57,581 bases of DNA from assembly GCA_900551445.1 (NCBI GenBank), contig URWA01000021.1:1-57581 (forward strand), given 5' to 3'. Of this stretch, positions 42,101 to 49,385 are shown piece after piece. This DNA comes from an uncultured Bacteroides sp. GTDB lineage: Bacteria; Bacteroidota; Bacteroidia; Bacteroidales; Bacteroidaceae. The notes below the pieces were generated by a model. That model was given only the letters and a program-made list of their open reading frames with translations. It had not been told where the DNA came from and did no database searches. The position numbers and the translations under genes were made by a program. How positions within the stretch are numbered: position 1 is the stretch's first letter; every line of letters begins with the position of its first letter.

Positions 42101-42160
42101 ACGCAGGACAGTGAAGGCAAAATACACATCAGCTGGGGAAGCCAGCGCATAACAGAATAA
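39158..42160 (+). CDS. N6-adenine methyltransferase-helicase fusion (DarB-like layout)
   Basis: A 1000-residue cytosolic protein. Residues about 60-250 form an N6-adenine methyltransferase of the gamma type: SAM motif LDMCCGMGNFFN (about 95-106) and catalytic NPPF (157-160). A charged coiled-coil stretch spans about 265-350. Residues about 460-980 form a superfamily 2 helicase: Walker A QQGSGKT with Lys503, Walker B-type DESDE (Asp595), TGTTTRN, and a C-terminal half with QWNIPRMEQFYFRFIRLDS. There is no specificity subunit or nuclease domain. In phage P1, DarB combines these domains and protects incoming DNA from restriction; a similar role here is inferred. Confidence 0.82.
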   Translation: MYAIIPQQIPQDRRAEINEKILFAIDSGKDLVPKESIYNCYTGIGGLHNLRQSDFTSYHEYAEAKKEFEMGQFFTPHDICRSMVETLSPTSAEMVLDMCCGMGNFFNHLPNLHNAYGFDIDGKAVAVARYLYPEAHIEKCDIQLYNPEQRFDIIVGNPPFNLKFDYRLSQEFYMDKAYDVLNPAGILMVIVPLSFMQNEFWEKTRVAKINSNFSFIGQTRLEHSAFSTVGVQNFATKIMVFLRRSLHIEMQPYNAEEFVSMDELKKRIAELRKMKHRLRLQLMRECNHIDKEELEQFEYRLAKYMYELKAHAVLNRHVEKAEALVSKFRNQKPPENATREQIKEWERKKLTTGKVLGIIRRYITSQNVVQRKEVALVKTSYGFKLKQYAPRLLDKVTHKAAGINDLILGRAELPMPENVTEKNMRQIRAASKLIRRKQRQYETQNLQFAEMREDAGLKEYLDRTTFINKDGEVCEFTDLQKHDLNLVLQKRYALLNWQQGSGKTAAVYHRAKYLLKFRKAKNVIILAPAIATNMTWIPFLTINKERFRTIQTAGDLNNIPEGTFIVVSTSMLRKLKRGLMRFVKRTSGKLCLVFDESDEITNPTSQRTRNILCIFRRLRYKILDTGTTTRNNIAELYSQFELLYNNSVNMICWSPQVYHENRDHEIEEENNPDYGTPFPAFRGHVLFRACHCPGKATVFGIEKQNQDVYNKDELSELIGKTVITRKFRDFAGEKYRIRTHTVRPSKGEHEVYRVIIEEFCRICELYYNSTGDTKKDAGLRLMRQIKLLIKACSVPHLIEGYYGDSYPSKTRYIERLIRTIPGKVAIGCTTLAAFDLYESYIREHFPDRPVFVVKGDVAFKKRQSIVTEFDSTINGILICTQQSLSSSVNIPTCNDVILESLQWNIPRMEQFYFRFIRLDSKEMKDVHYVTYEDSVEQNLMALVLTKERLNEFIKTGEVKEQSEIFEEFDITMSVIDSLLIRTQDSEGKIHISWGSQRITE

Positions 42161-42180
42161 ATATGAACCGTATGAAGAAG

Positions 42181-42356
42181 ACCGGGAGTTCCATTCCCAC
42201 CGACAAAGGTAAGCCGCGTCCCCATCGGCTGAGCAAGGTCAGGCCGCAGGCGGTTTTCAGGAAAATCATCCTCGCGGAGCTGCGGTATTTTCCCGAAAAA
42301 CCCTGCACAGCCGGGACACGGCACCTTGTCGAGGTCGGTGGAATGGAATCCCCGGC
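42181..42356 (+). ncRNA. Structured element copy 2 (upstream of the 42383 gene)
   Basis: It has the same architecture as copy 1 with different arm sequences: CCACCGAC (42197-42204)/GTCGGTGG (42334-42341), CCATT/AATGG outside it, GCCGCGTCCC/GGGACACGGC with one mismatch, CGGCTG/CAGCCG, GGTTTTC/GAAAAACC and the apical GGAAAAT/ATTTTCC, capped by a loop that keeps CATCCTCGC and CTGCGGT. It ends 26 bp before the ATG at 42383. Confidence 0.75.
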
Positions 42357-42382
42357 ATCCACATACATAAAAGACAAGTAAT

Positions 42383-42874
42383 ATGGATCTGAACAATGCA
42401 GAGATTGCCGTGACCACACAGCATCTCATTGACATAAAGGATTACAGGGACTACTGGCTGCACCTGTCCGACTACAGCGACATGGGCGAGTTCCTGAGTG
42501 CCTGTTCCGACCTGTTTCCCGGGGAAAAGGAACCGGAATACCGGTATCCGAAATGGGAAAACATTCCGGACACACTGATCAGCCGTGAATGGCTCTGTCC
42601 CAACTTCTTCGAGATCAGGGATGCCCTTGAAAGGCTCGAAGAGGAAGAAACGGAGTTTTTCATAAGCTGGAGCAGAAGTTACGGATATGACATCACCACG
42701 GATGACCCGCACATGATGGTATCACACTACCATGACCTGTACGGGGATACCGTCACGGAAACGGAAGAAGACGCGGACACGGGAGAAGATGCCCTGATAT
42801 ACACGGGCGTATCAAGCTACTACTGCGACATGCTTACATTCCGTTACGAAATATTTGATGACAATTATGACTAA
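42383..42874 (+). CDS. Acidic ICE protein, 163 aa, unknown
   Basis: I do not recognise this family. It is strongly acidic, with clusters such as LERLEEEETEFF and ETEEDADTGEDAL, and no membrane segment, signal or Cys motif. Trp and Tyr are frequent (DYWLHLSDYSDMGEFL). Acidity of this kind is common in DNA-mimic inhibitors carried by mobile elements, but that is only a thought from composition. It is directly downstream of structured element copy 2, with the next gene 12 bp away. Confidence 0.6.
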   Translation: MDLNNAEIAVTTQHLIDIKDYRDYWLHLSDYSDMGEFLSACSDLFPGEKEPEYRYPKWENIPDTLISREWLCPNFFEIRDALERLEEEETEFFISWSRSYGYDITTDDPHMMVSHYHDLYGDTVTETEEDADTGEDALIYTGVSSYYCDMLTFRYEIFDDNYD

Positions 42875-42886
42875 AAGACAAAAGAT

Positions 42887-43201
42887 ATGGAAATCAACTT
42901 CAAAGGACCTGTAATGCCTATCGACCCATACTCGCAGCTGGCATTCGTGGAAATACTGAACATACTACTGACGGCGGGACACATCGTGGACGTGAACCGC
43001 TTCCTCATAAGCAGGAATGTCAATCCGCAGTTCGGCTCACTGTCAGGCTATTTCAGATGGTCGTTCGCCGGAGACCATTTTACCCTCTGGCAACGCACGG
43101 ACTACAATTCAACGCTATGTTTTAACCACAGGATACTCGATCTGCCTTTCGGTGTCCTGGCAGCAAAAGACAGCGGGAAAGACAAGGAAACGGCAAACTA
43201 A
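42887..43201 (+). CDS. ICE protein, 104 aa, unknown
   Basis: No family recognised. It starts MEINFKGPVMPIDPYSQLAFVEILNILLTAGHIVDVNRFL, which reads as a short strand and a long helix, and ends in a Lys/Asp-rich tail. No signal or metal site. It is 12 bp after the acidic gene and 12 bp before the next, all on one strand, so it belongs to one transcript. Confidence 0.6.
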   Translation: MEINFKGPVMPIDPYSQLAFVEILNILLTAGHIVDVNRFLISRNVNPQFGSLSGYFRWSFAGDHFTLWQRTDYNSTLCFNHRILDLPFGVLAAKDSGKDKETAN

Positions 43202-43213
43202 AAATGAAACGAT

Positions 43214-43501
43214 ATGGAAACTACGATAAAAATATCCAACCGGGAAATCGCGCTCGCGGCATTTGACAGGCTCCGCCGGGAAAAAAGGAAGGATGCCGCA
43301 CTGAGGCTGGCCGGGTGTATGCTCAGAGGGACATACATATCCCTCGGCATCGGTGATACCGACTGGGAAATAGACACCGCACTGCACAAATGCGGCGGTG
43401 AGCCTAAAACCGGATACGGTCATATGGCACATTTCCACTTCGACGGCGAGACGGAAATGGAAACAGAGAAATATGAAAGGCTCAAGGAAGAGTACGAATG
43501 A
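43214..43501 (+). CDS. ICE protein, 95 aa, unknown
   Basis: No family recognised. The N-terminal half is helical and basic (REIALAAFDRLRREKRKDAALRLAGCMLR) and the end is Glu-rich. A hairpin with a GAAA loop follows 5 bp after the stop. It is 12 bp after the preceding gene in the same run. Confidence 0.6.
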   Translation: METTIKISNREIALAAFDRLRREKRKDAALRLAGCMLRGTYISLGIGDTDWEIDTALHKCGGEPKTGYGHMAHFHFDGETEMETEKYERLKEEYE

Positions 43502-43506
43502 CAAGG

Positions 43507-43526
43507 GAGCGGCCGAAAGGTCGCTC
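43507..43526 (+). terminator. Short hairpin with GAAA tetraloop
   Basis: GAGCGGCC and GGTCGCTC (one G-T pair) flank the tetraloop GAAA, followed by TTCTCATTT. It lies between two ICE genes. It may be a weak terminator or an mRNA-stabilising hairpin. Confidence 0.5.
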
Positions 43527-43585
43527 TTCTCATTTATAAACGACATGTACGGGAAACAGAATCCTGCCGTACACAGGTAACAGAA

Positions 43586-44518
43586 ATGGAAGAACAGGAA
43601 AGACTGACAATGGAATTCGTGAAATCGCTCATGGACAAGTCCTACACGCTGGTATGGGTGGACTACAACGACAATCTCGACAACTGCCGTGACACCATCC
43701 AGAAGTGTCTGGAAGAAAGGAGCTGTGAAAGTCTGTGGGAGAAAGTGGACGAATGGTACGGTGACGCCGAATGGGAAGCTGTCCGTGAAATCGTCTCAAA
43801 GCTGAAGGATGAATGTATCCGTTTCCATGATTTCGGGGAAGAGGAAGTGGACAAGTTCTTTCAAGAACACGAAGACGAAATTAGGGAAGAAATCTATGAC
43901 AGAAACGACTCTGACACGCTGAAAGAACTTCTCAAAAACACGGATGACATCCCCGTGCGTGTCGAGATGCTGTCAAACTACGACTGCATCAATTCCAACT
44001 GGCTGGAATCGCAGGAAGGATACCGGTACAAGGAATCCTATTTCGGGGATATGATAGACGCGCTGAACCTCAATCCAGCCAAAGTGAAGAAAATGCTGGT
44101 GGAGAAAGGCTACACGGTATATGGCCGGTTCCCCGACAAAAAATACAGGGACGGCAAGGAACAGGTATCCTATGAACAGTTCTACCATGAACTCATCAAC
44201 TCCTGCTGCGGTGCCAACCTGCTGACCTATATCGGCAAGGTAAGCCTGCAGGAACTTTATGATGCCGGATTCTCGCTTGGGGAAGTCATTATTCCCAAAG
44301 GCAACTGCTGCGGCATCTTCAGCTCCATGTACGGCGGTGGAAGCCTCCTGGAAATGGAACTCCTGAAAGATGTCAGACTGAAACTGGAAGTCAGGGACTA
44401 TCACGGATTCCGCTTCCGTCTTGACAGCGAGAACTCAAAATATGAATGCTCCATCAAGCATGTGTACGGGGTATACGATTCCTTCTTCGGAGAAAAGATA
44501 GGTCTTGTCGCTTCATAA
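43586..44518 (+). CDS. ICE protein, 310 aa, unknown
   Basis: No family recognised. The N-terminal third is very acidic (FGEEEVDKFFQEHEDEIREEIYDRNDSD). The second half has a more globular pattern with ALNLNPAKVKKMLVEKGYTVYGRFP and a Gly/Cys-rich GNCCGIFSSMYGGGSLLEMELL. No signal or membrane segment. An internal ATG at 43610 is an alternative start. It is the largest unnamed protein in the ICE cargo run. Confidence 0.6.
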   Translation: MEEQERLTMEFVKSLMDKSYTLVWVDYNDNLDNCRDTIQKCLEERSCESLWEKVDEWYGDAEWEAVREIVSKLKDECIRFHDFGEEEVDKFFQEHEDEIREEIYDRNDSDTLKELLKNTDDIPVRVEMLSNYDCINSNWLESQEGYRYKESYFGDMIDALNLNPAKVKKMLVEKGYTVYGRFPDKKYRDGKEQVSYEQFYHELINSCCGANLLTYIGKVSLQELYDAGFSLGEVIIPKGNCCGIFSSMYGGGSLLEMELLKDVRLKLEVRDYHGFRFRLDSENSKYECSIKHVYGVYDSFFGEKIGLVAS

Positions 44519-44549
44519 ATCAAGTATGGTCAATTAAAGATATCAAATC

Positions 44550-45038
44550 ATGGAAAAGAAATATACAATCATCCTATTCAAGGGAAAAGAATACCTGTGC
44601 GGACACGAAGACGGCTGCCATTACGATGTGTCCTGCCCGGTGAGGACATTCACTGAAGGAGAAGACGACTTCAAAATTCAGGAATCCGGGAAAAACCGGT
44701 CTGAAAGGACATTCCGGTACCATGGAAAGGAATTCAGGCTTGTCACCGGCTTCTACCCGAACGGATGGCCGGTTCTGAGTCTGGAATCACCGGACAACGG
44801 GGAACTATACACGGTACTTACCGTCAATCTGGAAGACTCTCCGGCATTCGGAATTCCCGACCAGGCATTCATTGACATAAACAACAATCCGGAAGCGATG
44901 GAATTCCTCATAAGGAACAGCCTTGCCGAAGATACGGGATACAGACGCAAAAGCGGATGGGTAGAATACCCGATGGCCAAACTGAACCTGGCTGAACTGT
45001 ACCGGTTGTCACCGGAATCGTTCGAGAACCAAGAATAA
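44550..45038 (+). CDS. DUF4313-like ICE protein
   Basis: This 162-residue protein has the sequence pattern I associate with DUF4313: VTGFYPNGWPVLSLESPDNGELYTVLTVNL followed by QAFIDINNNPEAMEFLIRNSLAEDTGYRRKSGWVEYPMAKL. The family is Bacteroidetes-specific, carried by mobile elements and of unknown role. The N-terminal 55 residues, with two Cys near residues 17-28, are an addition to this core. It is 31 bp after the 310-residue gene. Confidence 0.65.
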   Translation: MEKKYTIILFKGKEYLCGHEDGCHYDVSCPVRTFTEGEDDFKIQESGKNRSERTFRYHGKEFRLVTGFYPNGWPVLSLESPDNGELYTVLTVNLEDSPAFGIPDQAFIDINNNPEAMEFLIRNSLAEDTGYRRKSGWVEYPMAKLNLAELYRLSPESFENQE

Positions 45039-45077
45039 GAATCAACAATAGAAATCATTAACCAAATCATAGGAATT

Positions 45078-45659
45078 ATGGCAAAGTACGATGTAAGAGT
45101 AAGGTACACCTTCGAGGGTACCTACAAGGTCGTGGCGGAAGACCGCGACGAGGCGGAAAGAATTGTAACGGAAGACTGCGGTCTGGTATTGGGCGGAAAC
45201 ATCCACACTACCCGCGATGATGACGAGGTGACAGACTGGAGATTCGGCTCTCACCCCGACATGCAGATCCTTTCTTTCAGGGAACGGGTTGACAAAGGCA
45301 AGGTCAGATACACGTCCATGTGTTTCAACGACAGGATTGAAGAACTGCGTAAGGACATAATCGGAGCCATCAGGGAGCTGCTTGATACGCACGGACTGAA
45401 AGAAATCTCATTCTGTGACAGCAATGACGATCCGGTATGGGTCATCTGGTTCGGGAAAAACGGCGATCCATATGAATGCCGGGTAACGAAGCTTAAAGTT
45501 ACGGAGGATAGTATGACAGTAATCGCATTGGAGAAGGAAAGCGGGGACGAAGTGGCCTGCTACACTCCCTACGACCTTGGAGCCAGCAACATTGATTGGC
45601 TTAATCAAATGTACGAAGCAGTAAGGCTTCAACTTGAAAATACAAAAGGAAACTCTTGA
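45078..45659 (+). CDS. ICE protein, 193 aa, with DpnD/PcfM-like N-terminus
   Basis: The first 60 residues, YDVRVRYTFEGTYKVVAEDRDEAERIVTEDCGL, read as a short beta-alpha-beta unit like the DpnD/PcfM-type domain of conjugative plasmids. The similarity is weak and from memory. The C-terminal 130 residues (IRELLDTHGLKEISFCDSNDDPVWVIWFGKNGDPYEC) are not recognised. Role unknown. It is 39 bp downstream of the DUF4313-like gene. Confidence 0.55.
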   Translation: MAKYDVRVRYTFEGTYKVVAEDRDEAERIVTEDCGLVLGGNIHTTRDDDEVTDWRFGSHPDMQILSFRERVDKGKVRYTSMCFNDRIEELRKDIIGAIRELLDTHGLKEISFCDSNDDPVWVIWFGKNGDPYECRVTKLKVTEDSMTVIALEKESGDEVACYTPYDLGASNIDWLNQMYEAVRLQLENTKGNS

Positions 45660-45672
45660 AACAAAAGACAAT

Positions 45673-45903
45673 ATGGCAACAAAAATCAATATGGACAGAT
45701 ACGTCTGGGAAGGATGGACTGTCGGAGCGTTCATCAGGGAACTGGCCCCGCAGGTGGAAATGATCATGAGCGGGCAAAGCTGGAGGGAACCTTTCAGGAA
45801 CAAACAGGAACTGGCGGACTGGTGCAGGGACAACCAGCCCTATTACAAGAAAAGGATACCTGAAGTGAACAGCTATTTTGCAAGGATGTATAACCTTAAA
45901 TAA
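45673..45903 (+). CDS. Small ICE protein, 76 aa, unknown
   Basis: The ATG at 45673 (MATKINMDRYVWEGWTVGAFI) is preferred to a TTG at 45634 that would overlap the previous gene. It is Trp/Arg-rich, with WREPFRNKQELADWCRDNQPYYKKR, and has no known motif. The next gene begins 10 bp after its stop. Confidence 0.55.
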   Translation: MATKINMDRYVWEGWTVGAFIRELAPQVEMIMSGQSWREPFRNKQELADWCRDNQPYYKKRIPEVNSYFARMYNLK

Positions 45904-45913
45904 AAACAACATT

Positions 45914-46510
45914 ATGAAATATCAAGCGGAAAATGCAGTCTCCAGCTTCTTCTATTACATGTGGAATGCCTGGTGCGAGGAAGAGTGCAGGACAGTATTC
46001 AAGGAAATGCACCCACACTTTTGGGAAAAATGGTCTCTGATGACGGACAAGGGAATATTCGGAGCAGCTGAACGGTTCTATGCGGAACTGACGGACCGTT
46101 ACAGGGAAAAGCTGGTGGAACGGGCCGTCAGCCTGTATGACGGCAAAGCCAGGCGCAAACACCCGGACGATTCCGAAATCAAGGTGTGCAGTGATTGCGG
46201 TTCAACAGAGATTGAAATCCAGGCATGGGTGGATGTAAACACGAATGAATACCACAGTGACGTGGACGATGACATCTGGTGTTCCCGGTGCGAGGACAAT
46301 GTGGAGACCTGCTCCAAACAATCCTTTCTGGAAAAGATGCAGGAATGGTGGAAATCCAACAGCACCGATAACCTTGAATACCTGACCGGATTCAAGACAT
46401 CCGATTTCCCTTCAGCCAATTCCGGACAGACATTCGCCGAGGCCGCCGACGAATGGTGGAACGACAAGAACTATGACGAGAAGAGGAACATATACCTGAC
46501 AAACAATTAA
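45914..46510 (+). CDS. ICE protein, 198 aa, with zinc-ribbon-like Cys pairs
   Basis: The start at 45914 (MKYQAENAVSSFFYYMWNAWCEEECRTVF) is preferred to the upstream in-frame codon that overlaps the previous gene. Two CxxC pairs (VCSDCG and WCSRCED) about 30 residues apart make a zinc ribbon likely. The rest is acidic and Trp-rich. No enzyme motif is visible. It might bind nucleic acid or protein through the ribbon. It is followed 11 bp later by the 69-residue gene. Confidence 0.6.
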   Translation: MKYQAENAVSSFFYYMWNAWCEEECRTVFKEMHPHFWEKWSLMTDKGIFGAAERFYAELTDRYREKLVERAVSLYDGKARRKHPDDSEIKVCSDCGSTEIEIQAWVDVNTNEYHSDVDDDIWCSRCEDNVETCSKQSFLEKMQEWWKSNSTDNLEYLTGFKTSDFPSANSGQTFAEAADEWWNDKNYDEKRNIYLTNN

Positions 46511-46521
46511 AGACAACGGCT

Positions 46522-46731
46522 ATGGCACGGAACATCATTGACCTGATCTGCAACTCATGCAGTTGTGGCAAGGAAAAGGCACAGGAATATTTGGACGACG
46601 AGATAAGGAACCTGCAGGAACTTCAGGCAGACAACGACCTGAGAGGCGAAGACTTCGAAATCGCGTGCAGCAACCTCGGACTCGACCAGGACTGGCAGAT
46701 ATATTTCATCAACCGTCTTGCGGGACTTTAA
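46522..46731 (+). CDS. Small ICE protein, 69 aa, unknown
   Basis: A short mainly helical protein (KEKAQEYLDDEIRNLQELQADNDLRGEDFEIACSNLGLDQDW) with four Cys. No family recognised. It lies 11 bp before the J-domain gene and 11 bp after the zinc-ribbon gene, and so is almost certainly co-translated. Confidence 0.55.
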   Translation: MARNIIDLICNSCSCGKEKAQEYLDDEIRNLQELQADNDLRGEDFEIACSNLGLDQDWQIYFINRLAGL

Positions 46732-46742
46732 TATCTACAACT

Positions 46743-47813
46743 ATGACTTATTTTCAGAACATACAATCACTGGCGGAACTGAAAAAGGAATACCGCCGTC
46801 TGGCAATGCTTCACCACCCGGACAAGGGTGGTGATACTGCCCTCATGCAGCAGGTGAACACCGAATTCGGAAAGCTGTTCGAGGTCTGGAAAGACAAGCC
46901 CTGCGTTTCCACAGCCCCGACAGGCTACGAACACGACTTTCAGGGTGCCACCGCAAAGGAATACACCGAATACGTGTACAATGAATACCGCTGGAAAGGG
47001 CGCAACTACAACGGGCAGTCCGCGCCGGAAATCACGGAACTGGTCAGGGCATGGCTCAAGGAGACCTATCCGAGATACACCTTCTCGGTCCGCAAGGACG
47101 GATACAGCTCAATCCTTATCCGACTGATGAAAGCAGACTTCGAGGCTTTCACCAGAGAGTCCGGAAAGGTACAGGGAGACATCAACCACTACAACATCCA
47201 GGCATCGGACAGTCTGACCGACCGGGCCAAGGAGGTGATGACAAACGTCAGGGATTTTGTCATGTCGTACAACTTTGATGAAAGCGACCCCATGACCGAC
47301 TATTTCCACACCAACTTCTACCTCACGCTCGGAATCGGCAGCTACAGACAGCCGTACCGGATGGAACTGCCGAAGATTACGGGAAAAGACACTCCTGAAG
47401 TGTTCAGGTATCCTGAAGGACCTGCACACAAAGCTATGCGACAGGCACTGGGCAAGGCGCGTTTCGGCTTCATCGAGAGCCGGAAGCATATCGGGGAAAT
47501 GATACTCGGAGAAGACTTTTACGGCTCACAGGGAGAACATTATTTCTGGCCCAAGGAGTATTCAAGCGCGAAGACGGCACAGAAACGCATCGGAAAACTG
47601 GAGGCAGCCGGAATGCACTGCGAACTGACAGGCTGCAACGGCGGATACATACGCCTGCTCGGATATACTCCGGAGACGGAAAGCAGTCTGGAACGGGAAA
47701 GGCAGGAATATGCCACGGCATACCGGAAGTGGGTGTCAGAACACGGCATATCCCCAAATACGGGAACAGTACACCAGAACATTTCAAATCCAATCAGACA
47801 GATACAATTATGA
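46743..47813 (+). CDS. J-domain (DnaJ-like) ICE protein
   Basis: The start at 46743 (MTYFQNIQSLAELKKEYRRLAMLHHPDKGGD) is a clear J domain with HPD at residues 25-27, which stimulates DnaK/Hsp70 ATPase. The remaining 290 residues have no zinc-finger or substrate domain of DnaJ. They are rich in Lys/Tyr and unrecognised. Proteins of this build are common in Bacteroidales ICEs and might recruit the host Hsp70 to plasmid or transfer proteins. The stop overlaps the start of the next gene (ATGA). Confidence 0.78.
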   Translation: MTYFQNIQSLAELKKEYRRLAMLHHPDKGGDTALMQQVNTEFGKLFEVWKDKPCVSTAPTGYEHDFQGATAKEYTEYVYNEYRWKGRNYNGQSAPEITELVRAWLKETYPRYTFSVRKDGYSSILIRLMKADFEAFTRESGKVQGDINHYNIQASDSLTDRAKEVMTNVRDFVMSYNFDESDPMTDYFHTNFYLTLGIGSYRQPYRMELPKITGKDTPEVFRYPEGPAHKAMRQALGKARFGFIESRKHIGEMILGEDFYGSQGEHYFWPKEYSSAKTAQKRIGKLEAAGMHCELTGCNGGYIRLLGYTPETESSLERERQEYATAYRKWVSEHGISPNTGTVHQNISNPIRQIQL

Positions 47814-48142
47814 CAAACAGGGAAATCATCAGAGAACTGAAACGCCGCGGCTACAGCCGGGTGGACATTGATACGGACAGTAGAGCCGCAAAGACTTTCT
47901 ACACCTACCGTGGCGGGCTTCATATCAACGGTACGGAAGATCTGTCATTCCATATCGTACCGCCACAGGACAGTCTCGGACTGGGACGGTTTGCAATATG
48001 CGCCACCCGTAACGGGGAAAGCTCACAGCTGGGGACAGACCAAGCCCCGTTCTTTTTCCGGTGGCTGTTCGCCTTCCTCAAAGGTGAGAGAAAAGAGAAT
48101 GAGATAATAGATGGAATATGTACCGACAGAAAAACAGAATAG
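47810..48142 (+). CDS. ICE protein, 110 aa, unknown
   Basis: The ATG at 47810 overlaps the J-domain gene stop by 4 bp, which indicates translational coupling. It begins MTNREIIRELKRRGYSRVDIDTDSRAAKTFYTYRGG. No family recognised; the sequence reads as a small alpha/beta fold. The next gene starts 5 bp after its stop. Confidence 0.6.
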   Translation: MTNREIIRELKRRGYSRVDIDTDSRAAKTFYTYRGGLHINGTEDLSFHIVPPQDSLGLGRFAICATRNGESSQLGTDQAPFFFRWLFAFLKGERKENEIIDGICTDRKTE

Positions 48143-48146
48143 AAAT

Positions 48147-48860
48147 ATGAAAGCAAAAGTATTGAAATACAAGTTTGACGGCAACACCATCGTTGCCCCA
48201 TACATGGAACTTGAACCGTATGCGGAGAATGTATTCATCTCGCTGGCAAGAAAAAACGAATACGGAAACGAAAGTGAAGACAGTTTCCATGTAATCTGCA
48301 AGATAGGTGATATCCATTTTTCCTGCGGACAGTATTCACGCAGAATCCTTGACAAGGAGGGGCACCGGGAAGAAGCGGCGACCTATTGCAAGAACTGGAT
48401 TGAAAACACCATGAAGGATGCGGAGGATGGAAAAATCATCCCCCTCTTGTCTGTCCATGTATTCAATGCCCTCGGTCTTGACTCCACTCCCTTGGTACAG
48501 GCCCGTGAGACGTATGCAAAAAGGCAGGAAGAAAAGCGTCTGGAACGGAAAAGAAAAGAAGAACAGGAAAAAAAGGAGAAAGAATCCCGATGGCATCAAC
48601 AACTCGACGAAAACAAACGGAAATTCCTGAACGGTGAGAAAATAACGGCAGAAATGTTTCTTGAAATCACAGGAAGGGACGGCTTTGACATCCATATCAG
48701 AACCAAAGGGACATTCAACCGACATGTAACAGCAATCGACCGGAACGGAACCGTCAGTTTCAGAAAATACAAAGGCCGCCGTACTCCCGACTTTACCGGA
48801 TGTCATAAGGCTGTAACAGACTATCTTGCATTCCTTGCCGAAGATGAAATCAGCCAATAA
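48147..48860 (+). CDS. ICE protein, 237 aa, with central coiled coil, unknown
   Basis: The start at 48147 (MKAKVLKYKFDGNTIVAP) follows the previous stop by 5 bp. Residues about 130-170 are a highly charged coiled coil (EEKRLERKRKEEQEKKEKE). The ends are globular. It resembles no family I know. A strong hairpin between it and the convergent gene ends the plus-strand run. Confidence 0.6.
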   Translation: MKAKVLKYKFDGNTIVAPYMELEPYAENVFISLARKNEYGNESEDSFHVICKIGDIHFSCGQYSRRILDKEGHREEAATYCKNWIENTMKDAEDGKIIPLLSVHVFNALGLDSTPLVQARETYAKRQEEKRLERKRKEEQEKKEKESRWHQQLDENKRKFLNGEKITAEMFLEITGRDGFDIHIRTKGTFNRHVTAIDRNGTVSFRKYKGRRTPDFTGCHKAVTDYLAFLAEDEISQ

Positions 48861-48867
48861 AATCCAA

Positions 48868-48902
48868 AGCGGTAACAGCCATCCTATGCAACTGTTACCG
48901 CT
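48868..48902. terminator. Bidirectional hairpin between convergent ICE genes
   Basis: AGCGGTAACAG and CTGTTACCGCT form a perfect 11-bp stem around a 13-nt loop, between the stops at 48860 (+) and 48924 (-). The T run is weak. Confidence 0.7.
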
Positions 48903-48923
48903 ATTATCAGGACATATCAGGAT

Positions 48924-49268
48924 TTACAGCTTCCTGTTCAGTATCATCGCCAAGGGATAGATAAACTGGTTATAGACCTTGAGCTTCTTCAGATCCAGCA
49001 CATACCCTGCATAGGGATTGGTACAGTCCGAATAGAAAAATACGTCGGTAAAACCCGCATGTTCCTTTATGATTTCACCTTCCAGGGGAATCTCGTCCAC
49101 ATCAAACTCCTCCAGAGGCAGTTCCTCCAGGCGGGCATATTCCCCATTGCCCAACACATTGAGGTTACGGTTGAACAGCACATATCCCCGCTTACTGTAA
49201 TCCACACGCATACCATACGGACGCTCCACAAGGAAAGCATCCGCAGCTTTCTTTATATAATCTTCCAT
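48924..49268 (-). CDS. ICE protein, 114 aa, minus strand, unknown
   Basis: The only minus-strand gene of the ICE cargo run. It begins MEDYIKKAADAFLVERPYGMRVDYSKRGYVLFNRNLNVLGNG and has no known domain, signal or membrane helix. Its opposite orientation and a minus-strand -7 box at 49401-49408 suggest separate expression. A role in control of the cargo genes is possible but unproven. Confidence 0.6.
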   Translation of the reverse strand: MEDYIKKAADAFLVERPYGMRVDYSKRGYVLFNRNLNVLGNGEYARLEELPLEEFDVDEIPLEGEIIKEHAGFTDVFFYSDCTNPYAGYVLDLKKLKVYNQFIYPLAMILNRKL

Positions 49269-49385
49269 GATTTTTCAAATTAGGATTTGCAAAAATACAC
49301 CATTCCTTTGTCAAAGACGAACAAATCAAAGGGTTTCTCACCGATATGCCTGCAAGAAAATACAACGACACATAACCTGTATATT

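Noticed and set aside
42205..42211. CAAAGGTA in copies 1 and 2 as promoters for a coding gene
   Set aside because: On the minus strand nothing supportable follows. The box may only belong to the structured element.
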